Of a stretch of 59,713 nucleotides of DNA, positions 50,553 through 58,266 are shown piece after piece. A model generated the notes under the pieces. That model saw only the letters and a list, made by a program, of their open reading frames with translations. It had not been told where the DNA came from and made no database searches. Position 1 is the first letter of the stretch; the number at the start of each line of letters is the position of its first letter. This DNA comes from CAIQJJ01 sp964606085 (GTDB lineage Bacteria > Chloroflexota > Anaerolineae > Anaerolineales > UBA4823). A program made the position numbers and the translations under genes. The DNA is taken from assembly GCA_964606085.1 (NCBI GenBank), contig CAZSFD010000022.1, positions 1 to 59,713 on the forward strand, read 5' to 3'.

Positions 50553-51899
50553 TCAAGCACCTCCTACAGCATACGGGCGTGTCAGAGCCTGGCAGCCCTG
50601 CGCGGCTGCCAGGCCTGACAACCCTTCGTCCCAAACCTCGCTCGAATCGGCAAACAGGAAAGGTTCACCGCTCTGGCCTGAAATGCTGACCTGCCGCAAA
50701 TGCAGGCCGCGTACATGATGGGCCATCAGCCCGGCCAGGCGCATTGGCGCCAGGCCGTCGGCCATTTCCACCTGGCCGGGTTCGGCCTCGGCCGCCATCG
50801 TAATCGTCACGTCGTTCAACGAAATATCTTCCAACGGGGCTTCGGCCAAGCCATGCAAGAAGCCCGCCGCAGTGGTCACATCGCAAGCGCTGATCTGGCT
50901 GAGCGCAATATGGCGGAAATAAGGCGTACCTTCGTCAACCGGGTGCGCATTGCGGTCCGACACTTCCGGGTCGCCCCACCGCCCGCAGGCATAGTGCAAA
51001 TTCACCGCCAGCGGCACGGCCACGCCATCCATAATCAGGTTGCTTGCCCGAATGTTCTCGACCACGCCACCGCGCCCGCGCCGCGACTTGAGCCGAATGC
51101 CGCGGTCGGTGCCGACGAAGATGCAGTTGGAAACGGTGACATTCTTCACCCCGCCGCTGGTCTCACTGCCGATCACCACGCCGCCATGCCCACGCGCAAA
51201 CGTGCAGTTGGTGATGGTGATGTCGCGGCAGGGGCGGCGCAGTTCAGGGGCTTCGTGTTCGCTGCCGGCCTTGATGGCGATGCAATCGTCACCGGCGCTG
51301 ATGTGGCAATCGGAGATACGCACGAAATGGCACGAATCGGGGTCAATGCCATCGGTGTTGGGCGAATCAGGCGGGTTGTCAATCGTCACGCCGCGCACAG
51401 CCAGGTTGGTGCAGCGCACGGGGTTGACCGTCCAACTGGGCGAGTTGATCAGTGTGATGTTTTCGATCAGCACGTTCTCGCAAGTGTCGAGGCCGATCAA
51501 GCGTGGGCGCGGGTAGAGCAGCGTCTTGGCGCGCGCCTGCTGCCACCAGCCAGCGCCGCGCCCATCAATTACGCCGCGCCCGGCGATGGTGACGTTGTGT
51601 AAATCTTGCCCGCTGATCAACGAAGCATACGTCTGGCGCGTCTGGCCTTCCCAACGGCTGTTGATCACGGGGTAATCGGCGATGTCTTCGCTGCCGAGCA
51701 GTTCGGCCCCGGCCTCGAGGTGCAAATGGGTGTGGCTGTGCAAAAAGAGCGAGCCAGTGACATATTGCCCGGCAGGAATGTACACCGTGCCACCGCCCTG
51801 CTGACGACAGGCATCCAGGGCGGCTTGCAGCGCCAGGGTGTCTTTGGCCCGGCCATCGCCTTTGGCGTCAAAATTGCGAATGTTGAGAGAAGGGGTCAT
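50553..51899 (-). CDS. glycoside hydrolase family 28 (polygalacturonase-like)
   Basis: 448 residues, no signal peptide. The right-handed beta-helix carries all GH28 catalytic motifs: SPNTDGIDPDS, ISAGDDCIAIK, GHGGVVIGSE and RGIRLKS. These enzymes hydrolyse galacturonate or rhamnogalacturonan linkages by inversion. A cytoplasmic exo-acting enzyme on imported oligomers is inferred from the missing signal. ATG 51899 is preferred; the frame to 51935 enters a family E palindrome. It lies immediately upstream of the importer genes. Confidence 0.9.
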   Translation of the reverse strand: MTPSLNIRNFDAKGDGRAKDTLALQAALDACRQQGGGTVYIPAGQYVTGSLFLHSHTHLHLEAGAELLGSEDIADYPVINSRWEGQTRQTYASLISGQDLHNVTIAGRGVIDGRGAGWWQQARAKTLLYPRPRLIGLDTCENVLIENITLINSPSWTVNPVRCTNLAVRGVTIDNPPDSPNTDGIDPDSCHFVRISDCHISAGDDCIAIKAGSEHEAPELRRPCRDITITNCTFARGHGGVVIGSETSGGVKNVTVSNCIFVGTDRGIRLKSRRGRGGVVENIRASNLIMDGVAVPLAVNLHYACGRWGDPEVSDRNAHPVDEGTPYFRHIALSQISACDVTTAAGFLHGLAEAPLEDISLNDVTITMAAEAEPGQVEMADGLAPMRLAGLMAHHVRGLHLRQVSISGQSGEPFLFADSSEVWDEGLSGLAAAQGCQALTRPYAVGGA

Positions 51900-51908
51900 A
51901 TCTTTTCT

Positions 51909-51960
51909 GTAAAGCGAAATTGATTTCGCTCCCACACGAGCAAAATAAATTTTGCCCTAC
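51909..51960. repeat. family E compound palindrome (diverged)
   Basis: GTAAAGCGAAATTGATTTCG (51909 and on) faces GCAAAATAAATTTTGCCCTAC at 51940-51960, read in two halves. The CTA at 51957-51959 is the TAG stop of the GH105 gene. Confidence 0.7.
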
Positions 51961-53105
51961 ATGCGGCTCAATTCGATTTCAAGCGCCGCCAGGATGAACG
52001 CGCCCACACCCTTGGGGTCGTCGGCGACGATGGGTTCGCTGATGTAATACTCGAACGAACCATCGCGATAAGGGTTGCCGCCCAGCCCTGCCGAACGGCA
52101 AATCCCTTCCAGGGTCAGCTTGCCCTGGCTGTCCACGCGAATCAGGTTTTCGAGCAGGCCGTGGTAGCCGCGCCGCGCCGCCGAGAGCAATTCGAGCGGC
52201 AGCAGCCCTTTGCGCACCCCCTTGGCCAGGGCGTACACGAACATCGCCGAGGCCGAGGCTTCCAGGTAGTTGCCAGGGCGTTCCGGCTGGTCGAGGATTT
52301 GCCACCACAGGCCGGTGGCGGAGTCTTGCACACGCACCACCGCCTGGGCAAAGCGTTCCAGCACCGCCACAATCAGCGAGCGTTGCGGATGCGTCGCCGG
52401 GAAGTGATCGAGAACATCTACCAGCGCCATGCCATACCAGCCCATCGCCCGGCCCCAGAAATGCGGCGAACAGCCCGTATGCGGGTCGGCCCAGGGCTGG
52501 GCGCGCGCTTCATCCCAGGCGTGGTAGAGCAGGCCGGTTTGCGGCTGACGGGTGTGCGCTTCGATCAACAAAATTTGGTGCGCCACGTCGTCGAAAGCAG
52601 CCGCCTCGCCAAATACACGTCCATATTCGGCATAGAACGGCCCGGCCATGTAGATGCCATCCAGCCACATCTGGTTGGGATAAATCTGCTTGTGCCAGAA
52701 ACCGCGGCTGGGCGTGCGTGGCTGATCGCTGAGTTGGCTGCGTAAAAGCTGCAAGGCCAGGGCGTAGCGCTCTTCGCCGGTGCGCTCATACAGCGGAAAC
52801 AGCACCTTGCCAGGGTTGATCTGGTCGAGGTTGAACTCCTCGCGGCGATAGGTGCGGATGCCGCCATCGGCCTGCACGAAAACGTCAGCCCAGGCCTGGG
52901 CGAAGGCCAGGTAATGTTCTTCGCCAATGGACTGGCCCACGGCGGCAATGGCCTGGGTTTGCAGGCCATGTTCGTAATGCCAGGGGGCGTTTTGCAGGTC
53001 GTAGCGCCCGATGACCGTATCTACCATGCGGCATGACCAATTCGTGATGGGGAGCGCGTCGCTATCCTGTACAGCTTGGAGGGGAGGGAGGGGAAAGAAT
53101 GGCAT
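51957..53105 (-). CDS. unsaturated rhamnogalacturonyl hydrolase (GH105)
   Basis: 382 residues, no signal peptide. (alpha/alpha)6-barrel with WHYEHGLQTQAI, YPNQMWLDGIYMAGPFYAEYG (catalytic Asp in WLDG), FWGRAMGWYGMALVD, and ASASAMFVYALAKG. GH105 enzymes release the unsaturated galacturonate from rhamnogalacturonan or pectin-derived oligomers. It is the first gene of the minus-strand locus, divergent from the hybrid regulator. The start may be ATG 53105 or GTG 53114; no strong ribosome-binding site separates them. Its TAG stop is in a family E palindrome. Confidence 0.88.
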   Translation of the reverse strand: MPFFPLPPLQAVQDSDALPITNWSCRMVDTVIGRYDLQNAPWHYEHGLQTQAIAAVGQSIGEEHYLAFAQAWADVFVQADGGIRTYRREEFNLDQINPGKVLFPLYERTGEERYALALQLLRSQLSDQPRTPSRGFWHKQIYPNQMWLDGIYMAGPFYAEYGRVFGEAAAFDDVAHQILLIEAHTRQPQTGLLYHAWDEARAQPWADPHTGCSPHFWGRAMGWYGMALVDVLDHFPATHPQRSLIVAVLERFAQAVVRVQDSATGLWWQILDQPERPGNYLEASASAMFVYALAKGVRKGLLPLELLSAARRGYHGLLENLIRVDSQGKLTLEGICRSAGLGGNPYRDGSFEYYISEPIVADDPKGVGAFILAALEIELSRM

Positions 53106-53141
53106 GGCAATCACCGTGGAAAAAGCAAAACAGATGAGATG

Positions 53142-53147
53142 ATTATA
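53142..53147 (-). promoter_or_regulatory. -10 box for the GH105-led operon
   Basis: TATAAT on the minus strand, about 37 nt before the GH105 start. The -35 region at the right spacing is poor, so an activator such as the neighbouring AraC-type regulator could be needed. Confidence 0.4.
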
Positions 53148-53215
53148 GAAATCTCAACATGGATTTTGCCGTCCTCTTGTTGGACAAAACCGACCTGCCC
53201 GCCAGAGAAATCATG

Positions 53216-53221
53216 TATACT
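53216..53221 (+). promoter_or_regulatory. -10 box for the hybrid regulator gene
   Basis: TATACT preceded by TG, with a weak -35. The implied start is near 53228, just before the operator palindrome. Confidence 0.4.
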
Positions 53222-53235
53222 ATTCTCACCATTCA

Positions 53236-53247
53236 GTTAGCGCTAAC
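53236..53247. promoter_or_regulatory. LacI-type operator GTTAGCGCTAAC
   Basis: Perfect 12-bp palindrome, identical to the two tandem copies at 35563-35586. It lies between the -10 box and the chosen start codon of the regulator, where a bound repressor would block transcription. Confidence 0.75.
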
Positions 53248-53284
53248 GCAACCCTGCCCCCTGCCACCCGCCCCCTGCTCCCCC

Positions 53285-56200
53285 ATGCCCCGCCCTACCC
53301 TCGGTTTCTTGCTCGCCAGCCTGCACACCGGCGCAACCCAGGCATTGCTTCCTGGCTTGCTCGATGCCGCCGAAGCGTTGGATGTCAATTTCATCTGCTT
53401 CCCTGGCGGGCGTTTACGCGACCCAGAAGGCTTTGAAAATCAACGCAACACACTGTACGATTTAATCGGCCCAGGCTGTTTGGATGGATTGGTGACCTGG
53501 GCATCCAGCTTAGGCGGTGTCGTTGGCGGGCGTGAAATTAACCACCTGCATCAACGCTTTGCCCCACTGCCCATGGTCAGCCTATCGCGCATGTTAGACG
53601 GCGTGCCAACCGTTTCGCTGGATAGTTACCGCGGGATGCGGGAGTTGCTCAGCCACCTGATCGAAGCCCACGGCTATCGTAAATTAGCCTTTGTGCGCGG
53701 CCCCGAAAAACACAACCCCGCCCAAGAACGCTACCGCGCCTACCTCGACAGCCTCGAAGCCCACAACATCGCCTTCGACCCGCGCCTGGTGACAACCCCC
53801 CTGCACTGGGAAGATGGCGCAGAAGCCGTGCGCCTGTTTCTCGATCAACGCGGCCTGCAACCGGGCCGCGATTTTCAAGCCATCGTCACCATCAGCGACC
53901 TGATGGCGTTGTGGGTTTTGAAAGCCTTGCAAGGGCGCGGCTGCAAAATCCCTGCCGATGTGGTGATCACGGGTTTCAACAACTCAATGGAAGAACGCCT
54001 GGCAACCCCGCCGCTGACGACGGTCGAGTTGCCTTTCTACGCCCAGGGCCGGCGGGCCGTGGAACTGCTGCACACGCGCCTGGCTGGCCAGCCGGTGCCA
54101 GCCCTGCTCACCTTACCATCTAAAGTGATCGTGCGCCAATCGTGCGGTTGCCCATCGGCAGCCGTGGTGCAGGCAGCCGCCCCTTCAACCGGCGCCAGCG
54201 CATCACCCAGGGCGGCACAAAAACGCGCCGCCAGCCTGGCAGAACTGGCAACCCTGTTGACTTTGCCCTCCGAGCAACTGCAACCGCTTGCCGATGCGTT
54301 CTGGCGTGCGGCAGAACAACCCGCGCAACCGGCGGCAGCCGCGGCCTGGCTGAGCCGCCTGGAAGAAATCCTCGATTCGACCGCACCCAACCAGACCGCG
54401 CCCCCGCGCGGCGAACTGCACCACTGGCACGATGCCCTATCGCTCCTGCGCCGCTGCGCCTACCAGGAACTTTCAGATGAGAAAAACTTCGCCGCGCTCG
54501 AAGCGCTGCTGGCGCAAGGGCATATCGTCATCAGCGAGGCCATCCAACGTTCCCACGCCTACCAGCAATGGCAAAACGAACGCCAAAACGAAATTTTGCG
54601 CCAGACAATCCTCGCCCTGCTGACCGCCGTCAACCTGCCGCGCATCACCGATATTCTCGTCGAAGCGCTGCCACGCCTGGGAATCCCCAGCGCTTACCTG
54701 GCGATTTACGAAAACCCGTCCGAGTCGCTCGAACATGCGCGCCTGATCCTGGCCTATGCCGACAATACCCGCCTGCCCTTAGCCAGCGCCGGTCGGCTTT
54801 TTCCGGCCCGCCAGGTCGTTCCACCCGACCTGCTGCCGCAGACCCGCCGTTACAGCCTGGTGGTCGAACCGCTCTTCTTTCAAGAGAAACCGCTGGGCTT
54901 CATCGTTTTGGAAATGGGGCTGCGCCAGGGCGAAGTGTATGAGCTATTGCGCGCCAACCTGAGCAATGCGCTGCACAGCGCCGGCCTGTTCCAGGAAGTT
55001 GAACAGGCCCGCCAGAACGCCGAAAAAGCCGACCGCATCAAAACCATGCTGCTCGCCAATGTCAGCCACGAACTGCGCACCCCGCTGCACATTATCACCG
55101 GCTATACGCAGAATACACCCCGCGACAGCGAACGCGCCAGCCTGCACGATGCCCTCGACCACATTCAAAACAACGCCGAACACCTGCTCCGCATCATCAA
55201 CGATCTGCTCGATCTCTCGCGCGCCGAGATTGACGAACTCGATCTGGCCCTGGAATGGATCAACCCACACCCCCTGCTGGCCGAGGCGTTTCAGAGCATG
55301 GCCGACCAGTCTTTACGGCCCGAGGTAACGTGGCATTTACACCTGCCCCCTCGCCTGCCCTGGCTGCGCGCCGATGCGCTGCGCTTGCGCCAAATTTTGC
55401 TCAACTTACTCAGCAATGCCGCCAAGTTCACCGAACAAGGCCAGATAACACTCGGCGCAGCGGTCGAGCCGCCCCACCTGCATGTATGGGTCGCCGATAG
55501 CGGCCCCGGCATTGCCCCCGAACAACAAGAACGCATCTTTGAACCTTTCGTCACCGACGATGGCCGCCTGCGCCGCGCCAGCGGCATCGGACTGGGCCTA
55601 TCCATCACACGCCACCTGGTACTCCTGCATGGCGGGCGGCTGCAAGTGGAGAGCCAACCCAACCACGGCAGCATTTTTCACATTTATTTGCCCCTACCCG
55701 CTACATCGCCAGGGCAACCCGAAGCGGCGCCGGTCAACGCCGATGTGCTGCTGCTCATCGCTCACACGCCACACATCGCACCCGAAATTGTCGAACTGAG
55801 CCGCTGCCGGGGGCTGTCCCTGGTTCGATTGAGCGCATCGGAAGACATCGAAACCACGCTGGCAGGCCTCCACCCGGCAGCGCTGGCCTGGGATTTATCG
55901 AACGCGCAGCCCGCAGACTGGCAACTGATACGCCGCCTGCGCCACTACCCCAACCTGAGCCAAACCCCAATCATCTTATACGGACAAAGCGAAACAGACG
56001 AAGGCCAACCACCCCTGCTGACGGCGGGGTTGACCGAAGTGCTGGTCAGCCCGCCCAATGACCACAACCTGCTGGAAAGCATCTTGGCGCTCTGCCCACC
56101 CGAAGCCGCCCACCCAATCCTGATCGTAGATGACGACGCCCAGGCGCGCCAGGCGCACCAGGCCGCCGTCAGCGCCGCCCTGCCAGCCTACCCGGTTTGC

Positions 56201-56830
56201 ACCGCATCCGATGGCGCAAGCGCCCTGCGCCAGATGGCCGAAACTCCCCCCGCCCTGGTGCTGCTCGACCTGATGATGCCCGGTCTGACCGGCTTCGACG
56301 TGCTGGATCAGATGCGCGCCGACCCGCGCCTGCGCCAGGTGCCGGTCATCATCCTGAGCAACAAACTGCTCACCCTCGATGATTTGAGGCGGCTCGAACA
56401 TCACACGCGCGTTACCTATCAAAGCAAGGGCCTTTGGTCAGACCCGGAAATTGCCGCCGCGCTCAACCGCGCCCTGTTTGGCGAAGACACGCTGCCGCCG
56501 CACACTTCGGCCCTGGTCAAACGTGCCGTGACCTATTTGAACGAAAATTACGCCCGCCAACTTTCACGTTGGGAAATTGCCGAAAGGGTGGGCGTCAGCG
56601 AAGATTATTTAAGCCGCATCTTTAGCCGCGAGTTGGGCCTGACCCCCTGGGATTATCTGAACCGCTATCGCGTGCTGCAGGCCCGTCAACTGCTGCACAA
56701 CTCGACTGAAAGCATTGCGACCGTTGCCCGTCGGGTGGGGTTCAAAGATCAAACCTATTTCAGCCGGGTGTTCCACAAGCTCACCGGCACAACCCCCCAG
56801 GCATACCGCGAGGCAAACAAGCAAGGGTAA
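53285..56830 (+). CDS. hybrid regulator: LacI-type sensor, GAF-like, histidine kinase, receiver pair, AraC HTH
   Basis: 1181 residues, no signal peptide or membrane helix. Domains in order: LacI-type periplasmic-binding fold (about 3-290; GFLLASLHTGATQ, SLDSYRGM, VVITGFNNS); helical linker; GAF-like region (about 440-570); HisKA with His595 in NVSHELRTPLH; HATPase with LLSNAAKFTEQG and GIGLGLS; a degenerate receiver (about 825-940) lacking a clear phosphoacceptor; a normal receiver with Asp995 in LVLLDLMMPG; C-terminal AraC HTH (RRVGFKDQTYFSRVFHKLTG). It probably senses a sugar or uronate in the cytoplasm and activates the divergent pectin genes. ATG 53285 is preferred because the longer frame from 53159 contains the operator and the -10 box; no ribosome-binding site is evident. 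Confidence 0.88.
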   Translation: MPRPTLGFLLASLHTGATQALLPGLLDAAEALDVNFICFPGGRLRDPEGFENQRNTLYDLIGPGCLDGLVTWASSLGGVVGGREINHLHQRFAPLPMVSLSRMLDGVPTVSLDSYRGMRELLSHLIEAHGYRKLAFVRGPEKHNPAQERYRAYLDSLEAHNIAFDPRLVTTPLHWEDGAEAVRLFLDQRGLQPGRDFQAIVTISDLMALWVLKALQGRGCKIPADVVITGFNNSMEERLATPPLTTVELPFYAQGRRAVELLHTRLAGQPVPALLTLPSKVIVRQSCGCPSAAVVQAAAPSTGASASPRAAQKRAASLAELATLLTLPSEQLQPLADAFWRAAEQPAQPAAAAAWLSRLEEILDSTAPNQTAPPRGELHHWHDALSLLRRCAYQELSDEKNFAALEALLAQGHIVISEAIQRSHAYQQWQNERQNEILRQTILALLTAVNLPRITDILVEALPRLGIPSAYLAIYENPSESLEHARLILAYADNTRLPLASAGRLFPARQVVPPDLLPQTRRYSLVVEPLFFQEKPLGFIVLEMGLRQGEVYELLRANLSNALHSAGLFQEVEQARQNAEKADRIKTMLLANVSHELRTPLHIITGYTQNTPRDSERASLHDALDHIQNNAEHLLRIINDLLDLSRAEIDELDLALEWINPHPLLAEAFQSMADQSLRPEVTWHLHLPPRLPWLRADALRLRQILLNLLSNAAKFTEQGQITLGAAVEPPHLHVWVADSGPGIAPEQQERIFEPFVTDDGRLRRASGIGLGLSITRHLVLLHGGRLQVESQPNHGSIFHIYLPLPATSPGQPEAAPVNADVLLLIAHTPHIAPEIVELSRCRGLSLVRLSASEDIETTLAGLHPAALAWDLSNAQPADWQLIRRLRHYPNLSQTPIILYGQSETDEGQPPLLTAGLTEVLVSPPNDHNLLESILALCPPEAAHPILIVDDDAQARQAHQAAVSAALPAYPVCTASDGASALRQMAETPPALVLLDLMMPGLTGFDVLDQMRADPRLRQVPVIILSNKLLTLDDLRRLEHHTRVTYQSKGLWSDPEIAAALNRALFGEDTLPPHTSALVKRAVTYLNENYARQLSRWEIAERVGVSEDYLSRIFSRELGLTPWDYLNRYRVLQARQLLHNSTESIATVARRVGFKDQTYFSRVFHKLTGTTPQAYREANKQG

Positions 56831-56871
56831 AAACACAAAGGGCGAACGCATGGCGTTCGCCCTTTGTGTTT
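56831..56871. terminator. bidirectional hairpin terminator
   Basis: Perfect 19-bp stem (56831-56849 with 56853-56871) around an ATG loop, starting AAACACAAAGGGCGAACGC. It begins right after the regulator stop and lies between convergent genes. Confidence 0.8.
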
Positions 56872-56920
56872 GACTGCTGCTGCTTTGAAAATAACCCGTG
56901 GCGCAAATCTCCGACTTGCG

Positions 56921-58003
56921 CTACGGTTCATTACGAATGAACTTCTCCACCAGGTCGCGGCATTCGCTGTCGCGGAATTGCTGGGGAGGTGTCTTGAAGA
57001 AGTAGGAGGAGGGTGCCACAATCGGGCCAGCCATGCCGCGATCCAGTGCAATTTTGGCGCAGCGCACCGCATCAATGATCACCCCCGCCGAATTGGGGCT
57101 ATCCCACACTTCGATCTTGGCTTCCAATTCCAAGGGCACATTGCCAAATGTGGTGCCTTCCATCTTGATATAGCAGAACTTGCGGTCGGTCAGCCAGGGG
57201 ACATAGTCAGACGGGCCAACATGGACATTATCTTTGGGCAGTTCGTAGGGCAACATGCTGGTGACCGCGCCAGTCTTTGAAATTTTCTTCGATTCGAGAC
57301 GTTCGCGCTCCAACATGTTCATAAAATCAGTATTGCCGCCAAAATTAAGCTGGTAGGTGCGGTCGAGATGCACGCCGCGATCGACAAACAGGGTGGTCAA
57401 CACCCGATGCAAGATCGTCGCGCCAACCTGCGATTTGATGTCATCACCCAACACGGGCAGACCCTTTTGGCGGAAACGTTCGGCCCAATACTCCGAACTG
57501 GCAATGAAGACGGGGATGGCGTTGACAAAGGCGCAGCCCGCCTCAAGCACCTGCTCCACGTACCATTTCGTAGCCATTTCAGAGCCAACCGGTAAATAAC
57601 TGACCACCACATCGGTTTTGGTCTCACGCAAAATTTTGACGATATTGTCGGTCGGGCCAGGGGCTTTTTTGACAATTTGCAAGAGATATTTCCCCAGGCC
57701 ATCATGGGTCATCCCACGCGCAACCGGCACACCCAGGTGAGGCACTTCAGCAAATTTGTAAGTGTTATTGGGGAAAGCGAAGATCGCCTCAGACAGGTCT
57801 TTACCGACTTTGGTATCCACCACGTCAAATGCGGCGCTAAATTCGATGTCGCGAATATGATAGCCGCCGAGGTTGACGTGCATCAGACCGGGCACTTCAT
57901 CTTCATCCCTGGCATTCTTGTAAAACTCCACGCCCTGGATGAGCGAGGAGGCGCAGTTCCCCACACCGACAATCGCCACGCGAACTTTCTTTTGATTGGA
58001 CAT
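56921..58003 (-). CDS. ino1: inositol-3-phosphate synthase
   Basis: 360 residues, the prokaryotic (actinobacterial/archaeal-like) size. Motifs are VAIVGVGNCASSLIQGVEFY (NAD-binding), FVNAIPVFIAS, GDDIKSQVGATILHR and LNFGGNTDFMNM, with active-site Lys residues. It converts glucose 6-phosphate to 1L-myo-inositol 1-phosphate, the entry to inositol lipids or solutes. ATG 58003 has AAGGAG six bases upstream; a longer frame to 58078 is rejected. It is monocistronic and divergent from the sensor kinase gene. Confidence 0.93.
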   Translation of the reverse strand: MSNQKKVRVAIVGVGNCASSLIQGVEFYKNARDEDEVPGLMHVNLGGYHIRDIEFSAAFDVVDTKVGKDLSEAIFAFPNNTYKFAEVPHLGVPVARGMTHDGLGKYLLQIVKKAPGPTDNIVKILRETKTDVVVSYLPVGSEMATKWYVEQVLEAGCAFVNAIPVFIASSEYWAERFRQKGLPVLGDDIKSQVGATILHRVLTTLFVDRGVHLDRTYQLNFGGNTDFMNMLERERLESKKISKTGAVTSMLPYELPKDNVHVGPSDYVPWLTDRKFCYIKMEGTTFGNVPLELEAKIEVWDSPNSAGVIIDAVRCAKIALDRGMAGPIVAPSSYFFKTPPQQFRDSECRDLVEKFIRNEP

Positions 58004-58236
58004 AAAGGACTCCTTCTTGCTTGTACATGTAATATCGAAATATACCCGTATGAGCGCATAACAACTCATCACAAGCACAAAATTCTATCACAACCATTCT
58101 TGAAACTCTTGTGAATTTGTGAAATTTGACACGCAGTTTCATTTCATCAATAGCCGAAAGCGAACGCAACAAAACTCCAATAAGTGAAAAGCACAAGGTT
58201 TCGGCTCGTTTTTACTATCCGGCAGAACCGTTATGC

Positions 58237-58242
58237 TATAAT
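58237..58242 (+). promoter_or_regulatory. extended -10 promoter of the GAF kinase gene
   Basis: TATAAT preceded by TGC (an extended -10), 24 nt before the ATG at 58267. The -35 region is weak. Confidence 0.6.
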
Positions 58243-58266
58243 CTCTTTACCTGTCATGGTGGTTAG

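Noticed and set aside
53159..53284. 42-residue N-terminal extension of the hybrid regulator
   Set aside because: The extension would contain the predicted -10 box and the GTTAGCGCTAAC operator, is Pro-rich, and does not belong to the LacI fold that begins at MPRPTLGFL.
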